A stretch of DNA of 64,000 bases from Siderastrea radians (Eukaryota; Cnidaria; Anthozoa; Scleractinia; Rhizangiidae), in contig OZ024889.1 of the NCBI GenBank assembly GCA_964017195.1, positions 52,386,418 to 52,450,417 of the forward strand, written 5' to 3'. Shown here piece after piece: positions 63,445 to 64,000 of the stretch (position 1 is the stretch's first letter; each line of letters opens with the position of its first letter). The notes beneath the pieces are model-generated. The model did not search any database, had not been told where the DNA came from, and saw nothing but the letters and a program-made list of their open reading frames with translations. The position numbers and the translations under genes were made by a program.

Positions 63445-63548
63445 CTGCAAAATAAAGTAAAAATATTAAATATATATTCCCAGTTTTTTAGGAACAGTGA
63501 GCCTCCTTCACAAAAACTAGACACAAGTGTTTACCTAAAAGAACTTTT

Positions 63549-63750
63549 GAAATGAAGATGTCACCATCGCAGTTGTAATCGCAATTTAAGCAATTACGAA
63601 TTATTCATAGCTTAGCTGGTAGAGCACTGCAGTGTGAACGCAGAGGTCGAATCCAGTTGAAGCCCCGAAAATCTTTTTTGTCGGGCTTAATTCGCAATTG
63701 CTTAAATTGCAATTACAAATGCGATGGTCACATCTTCATTTCATTTATAT
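63549..63750 (+). mobile_element. tRNA-derived SINE, copy 1, within an inverted repeat
   Basis: TTATTCATAGCTTAGCTGGTAGAGCACTGCAG (A-box-like) and GGTCGAATCC (degenerate B box), followed by a TCTTTTTTG tail. The sequence just upstream (63549-63600) is the complement of the 3' tail (63690-63745), making a long hairpin. Confidence 0.7.
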
Positions 63751-63835
63751 TTCCGCTGTTCACATCATTTCATTCTGTATCATTCCTTTCACGGGTAAAG
63801 ATGACCTCAATAAATTGGCCTGCTCCCAATGTATG

Positions 63836-64000
63836 GGGGTATTCATAGCTCAGTTGGAAGAGCACTGCAGCGCGAACGCAGAGGCCACGGGTTCCAATCC
63901 CGTTGAAGCCCCGAAAATCTTTTTTGGGGGCTTAATTCGCAATTGCTCAAATTGCAATTACAGCTGCGGCGGTTACATCTTAATTTCATTTGTATTTCCG
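63836..64000 (+). mobile_element. tRNA-derived SINE, copy 2, runs off the window
   Basis: TATTCATAGCTCAGTTGGAAGAGCACTGCAG (A box) and GGTTCCAATCC (B box), followed by the same tail as copy 1. Similar heads are common in cnidarian genomes, from general knowledge. Confidence 0.75.

Overview
The window looks like nuclear DNA of a marine invertebrate, most likely a cnidarian and plausibly a stony coral. That placement rests on gene structure (short exons, GT-AG introns), AT-rich introns full of palindromic MITE-like repeats, a tRNA-derived SINE of cnidarian type, and an RNF213-class gene. It is an inference. Two things fill the window: one very large host gene on the minus strand and one complete Polinton/Maverick (adintovirus-like) element inserted in one of its introns.

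Host gene. From about 63.4 kb down to 1.6 kb, 44 exons could be placed by splice signals and conserved protein segments. They encode a central-to-late part of an RNF213 (mysterin)-like protein: several AAA+ ATPase segments (Walker A exons at 61.3, 56.0 and 48.8 kb; Walker B exons at 54.7 and 48.0 kb), the long E3-module body, and a C3HC4 RING at 6.3-6.5 kb. Both gene ends lie outside the window. The introns hold MITEs, a 1.8-kb foldback element flanked by TTAA, a degenerate minisatellite inside inverted repeats, a long GGTC microsatellite and two SINE copies.

Polinton, 9314-30733 (21,420 bp). It has 2,504-bp terminal inverted repeats (TIRs), apparently identical, ending AGTAGTATGG, and an exact 6-bp target duplication TACAGT. 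It sits inside a palindromic host MITE whose halves continue on both sides, so the empty site can be read directly. Rightward genes encode a GRF-type zinc protein, a chromodomain DDE integrase, two penton-like proteins, a series of small arginine-rich core-like proteins, the double jelly-roll major capsid protein, an adenain-like protease, the packaging ATPase, a two-TM membrane protein, a conserved core-protein-like gene and a parvovirus-type PLA2-like protein. A third penton-like protein is leftward at 26.3-27.3 kb. A leftward cluster at 12.1-14.3 kb encodes a SLOG-like protein, a protein resembling only the N-terminal domain of Polinton DNA polymerase B, and several unknowns. A tRNA-like gene with intact A and B boxes lies between protease and ATPase.

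The unusual points are these. No DNA polymerase B is present although capsid, packaging and integration genes all look intact. Each TIR carries an outward-facing transcription unit with a TATA box, tandem 109-bp exon cassettes with strong splice sites, and a poly(A) signal. Five small basic proteins share an R-Q-R/S-G-G motif that may be the site cut by the element's own protease. The tRNA-like gene has an aberrant hairpin in place of its anticodon arm. The work of the element can be read as integration (integrase, TIRs), particle building (MCP, three penton-like proteins, core proteins, protease), packaging (ATPase) and probably membrane passage (PLA2-like, membrane protein).
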